64,000 nt of DNA from Methanoculleus chikugoensis (GTDB taxonomy: Archaea > Halobacteriota > Methanomicrobia > Methanomicrobiales > Methanoculleaceae), in assembly GCF_900095385.1 (NCBI RefSeq), contig NZ_FMID01000024.1:1-64000 (forward strand), written 5' to 3'. A program made the translations under genes and the position numbers. Position 1 is the stretch's first letter, and every line of letters begins with the position of its first letter. Positions 62,641 through 64,000 of the stretch are shown piece after piece. The notes below the pieces were generated by a model. It was not told the origin of the DNA. It made no database searches and saw only the letters and a program-made list of their open reading frames with translations.

Positions 62641-63651
62641 GTGGTGAAGGATTGCTCCACCGATACGGTAGCACGGGCCGTCAGGGAATACGAAGGCGTC
62701 ACCCGGAAGAGGGAGATCGGGGATATGATCCGGTCTCTCCGGATAGAGAGCCCCGATATTGTCGCTTCCTTCGGTGAGGATGCCGCGGTCATCCGGCATA
62801 ATGCAGAGGACGCGTTGCTTCTTGCGGCGGACGGTATCTGGAGCAGGTTGATGGAGGCGGACCCGTTCTGGGCGGGGTACTGCGCTGTGCTCGTGAACGT
62901 TCACGACATCGCCGCCATGGGCGGAAGGCCGGTTGCGATGGTCGATATCCTCTCCGTTACGGACGACCGGATCCGCGATGAGGTGACCCGGGGTATGGTC
63001 GCAGCATCCGCACAGTTCGGCGTCCCGATCGTGGGGGGGCACCTCCACCCGGAGACGCCCTACAGCGTTGTGGACGTGGCGATCCTCGGGACGGCCAGGA
63101 TGGATCAGCTCATCTTCTCGAACACGGCAGAGGAGGGGGATGTGGCCGTCGCGGCGATTGACCTCGACGGCCGGGTGCACCCGGCGTGCTGCTTCAACTG
63201 GGACTCGGTCACGATGAAGTCGGCGGAGACGGTGCGGGCCCAGATCCGGGTGATGGAGGATCTCGGAAAAGAGCGCCTGGTGACGGCCGGCAAGGACATC
63301 AGCAACCCGGGCGTCATCGGAACCCTCGGTATGCTCCTTGAGGTGAGCGGGAAGGGCGCGGTGATCGACCTCGAAGCGATACCCCGGCCGGATCTCTCGG
63401 CGATCGACCTCTCCTTCGAGCAGTGGGTGCGCATGTATCCCGGCATGGGGTTCATCCTGACCGTCAATCCGGCGAACGTGGAGGAGGTCCGCCGCCGGTT
63501 TGCCGACGTCGGAATCACCGCCGCTGCCATCGGGGAGGTTAACGGGACCGGGAGGCTCTCCGTCAGGTACCTGGGCCGGGAGACGCAGGTCTTCGATCTC
63601 GACCGGAACGGTATCATGGGGATCTTTTCGGACGGAGGGGCATGCCGGTAA
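62641..63651 (+). CDS. Methanogenesis marker protein 2 (AIR synthase-like)
   Basis: A 336-residue member of the AIR synthase/selenophosphate synthetase (PurM-like) superfamily, in the group known as methanogenesis marker 2, found in methanogens. It has ASFGEDAAVIRHNAEDALLL, VLVNVHDIAAMGGRPVAMVD and GGHLHPETPYSVVDVAILGT, which form the PurM-type ATP site, then DISNPGVIGTLGMLLE. The GTG at 62641 or 62644 is the likely start. It overlaps the next marker gene by 10 bases. Function unknown; a role in cofactor or enzyme maturation is inferred. Confidence 0.92.
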   Translation: MVKDCSTDTVARAVREYEGVTRKREIGDMIRSLRIESPDIVASFGEDAAVIRHNAEDALLLAADGIWSRLMEADPFWAGYCAVLVNVHDIAAMGGRPVAMVDILSVTDDRIRDEVTRGMVAASAQFGVPIVGGHLHPETPYSVVDVAILGTARMDQLIFSNTAEEGDVAVAAIDLDGRVHPACCFNWDSVTMKSAETVRAQIRVMEDLGKERLVTAGKDISNPGVIGTLGMLLEVSGKGAVIDLEAIPRPDLSAIDLSFEQWVRMYPGMGFILTVNPANVEEVRRRFADVGITAAAIGEVNGTGRLSVRYLGRETQVFDLDRNGIMGIFSDGGACR

Positions 63652-64000
63652 CGGTCGGTCTTGGTGCGGCGTCTCCCGACGCGAAGATCCTCTCGACCGT
63701 CCGGGCGGTCGGCCGGGAGGTCGATCTCATCCTTTTTTCCCCGCCGGGAACCACCGGAACGTTCGGTGATGCGGTTACGGTCGTCGAGGCCGCGGAACCA
63801 CAGATTGCCCTCATCGAAGCCCTCTATGCCGGCAGGATCGATGCCGCCGTCAGGGGCACTCTCCCTGCATCATCCACCCTGAAAGCCCTCAAGCAGGCTG
63901 CAGGCGTCGATCACCTGGAACGGATTGCCCTCCTCGAGACCGCCGACGGGCATCTCTTCCTCCTCGCCCCGGTCGGGGTCGACGAGGGCTGGACGGTCGA
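63642..64000 (+). CDS. mtxX: Methanogenesis marker protein 4 / MtxX (partial, runs off the window)
   Basis: Starts at ATG 63642, overlapping the end of the marker 2 gene, and stays open to the last base. The visible 119 residues begin PVTVGLGAASPDAKILSTVR and include IDAAVRGTLPASSTLKALKQ, followed by HLERIALLETADGHLFLLAP. That is the pattern of MtxX (methyltransferase-related protein, Mmp4), a relative of the phosphate acyltransferase fold. The tight overlap suggests it works with the marker 2 protein. The 3' part lies beyond the window. Confidence 0.85.
   Translation, partial: MPVTVGLGAASPDAKILSTVRAVGREVDLILFSPPGTTGTFGDAVTVVEAAEPQIALIEALYAGRIDAAVRGTLPASSTLKALKQAAGVDHLERIALLETADGHLFLLAPVGVDEGWTV

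Overview
The window is high-GC chromosomal DNA from a euryarchaeal methanogen. Direct evidence is geranylgeranylglyceryl phosphate synthase (archaeal ether lipids), the replication factor C large subunit, family B DNA polymerase, archaemetzincin, an archaeal-type ThrRS and two methanogenesis marker proteins (Mmp2 and MtxX/Mmp4) at the right edge. GC content and gene content fit Methanomicrobiales, most like Methanoculleus; that placement is inference, because no rRNA gene is present.

Layout. 1-434 is a gene-free repeat tract. 435-11149 (minus) holds thrS and then a tightly packed run, transcribed right to left: a truncated asparagine-synthetase-like gene, gatC, gatA, gatB, topA, GGGP synthase, a SPOUT tRNA methylase and dcd. 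11186-14724 is a looser region with a pilin-gene remnant, an exported FmdE-family protein, an orphan small gene and a membrane protein/winged-helix pair. 14743-18942 (minus) carries purB, two CorA paralogues and a small DUF5654-type membrane protein. 19193-25075 (plus) has an XPD-like helicase, ogt, a ketopantoate reductase, mobA and an exported beta-propeller. 25104-26751 (minus) is pyrK-pyrD. 26955-30276 (plus) is mdh-polB. 30415-35615 is accessory: a lipoprotein, two hypotheticals, a bactofilin-like membrane protein, a repeat tract and an Rsm22-like methylase. 35849-38202 (minus) is iorA-iorB. A tRNA-Ile(GAT) at 38620 is followed by a broken second copy. Next come an NCS2 permease, an ABC export pair and an HTH-PAS-GAF-PAS sensor, then serS, a Zn/Mn ABC transporter with its MntR-like regulator, and a MiaB-like methylthiotransferase. 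The NAD operon nadX-nadA-nadC occupies 51693-54211. The right end has a HEAT-repeat protein, a cytosine-deaminase-like enzyme, an exported acetolactate decarboxylase, a Usp/permease/Usp cassette, amzA, a UPF0146 gene, rfcL, and mmp2-mtxX running off the window.

The most striking non-genic structure is a dispersed GC-rich repeat family in at least six intergenic tracts (about 45-400, 33955-34216, 40370-40735, 46190-46560, 56775-57225, 60745-60955). It has two stem-loops, one with compensatory base changes between copies, and a flanking inverted repeat TGGCGATA/TATCGCCA held exactly 61 nt apart in three units. A second, smaller hairpin module (GCACC...GGTGC) travels with four of these tracts and splits one of them. 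A third long inverted repeat occurs at 23552 and 35708. No rRNA, CRISPR array, transposase or integrase was seen.

Most genes are ordinary housekeeping genes. Several long ORFs on the opposite strand are high-GC shadows and were left out.
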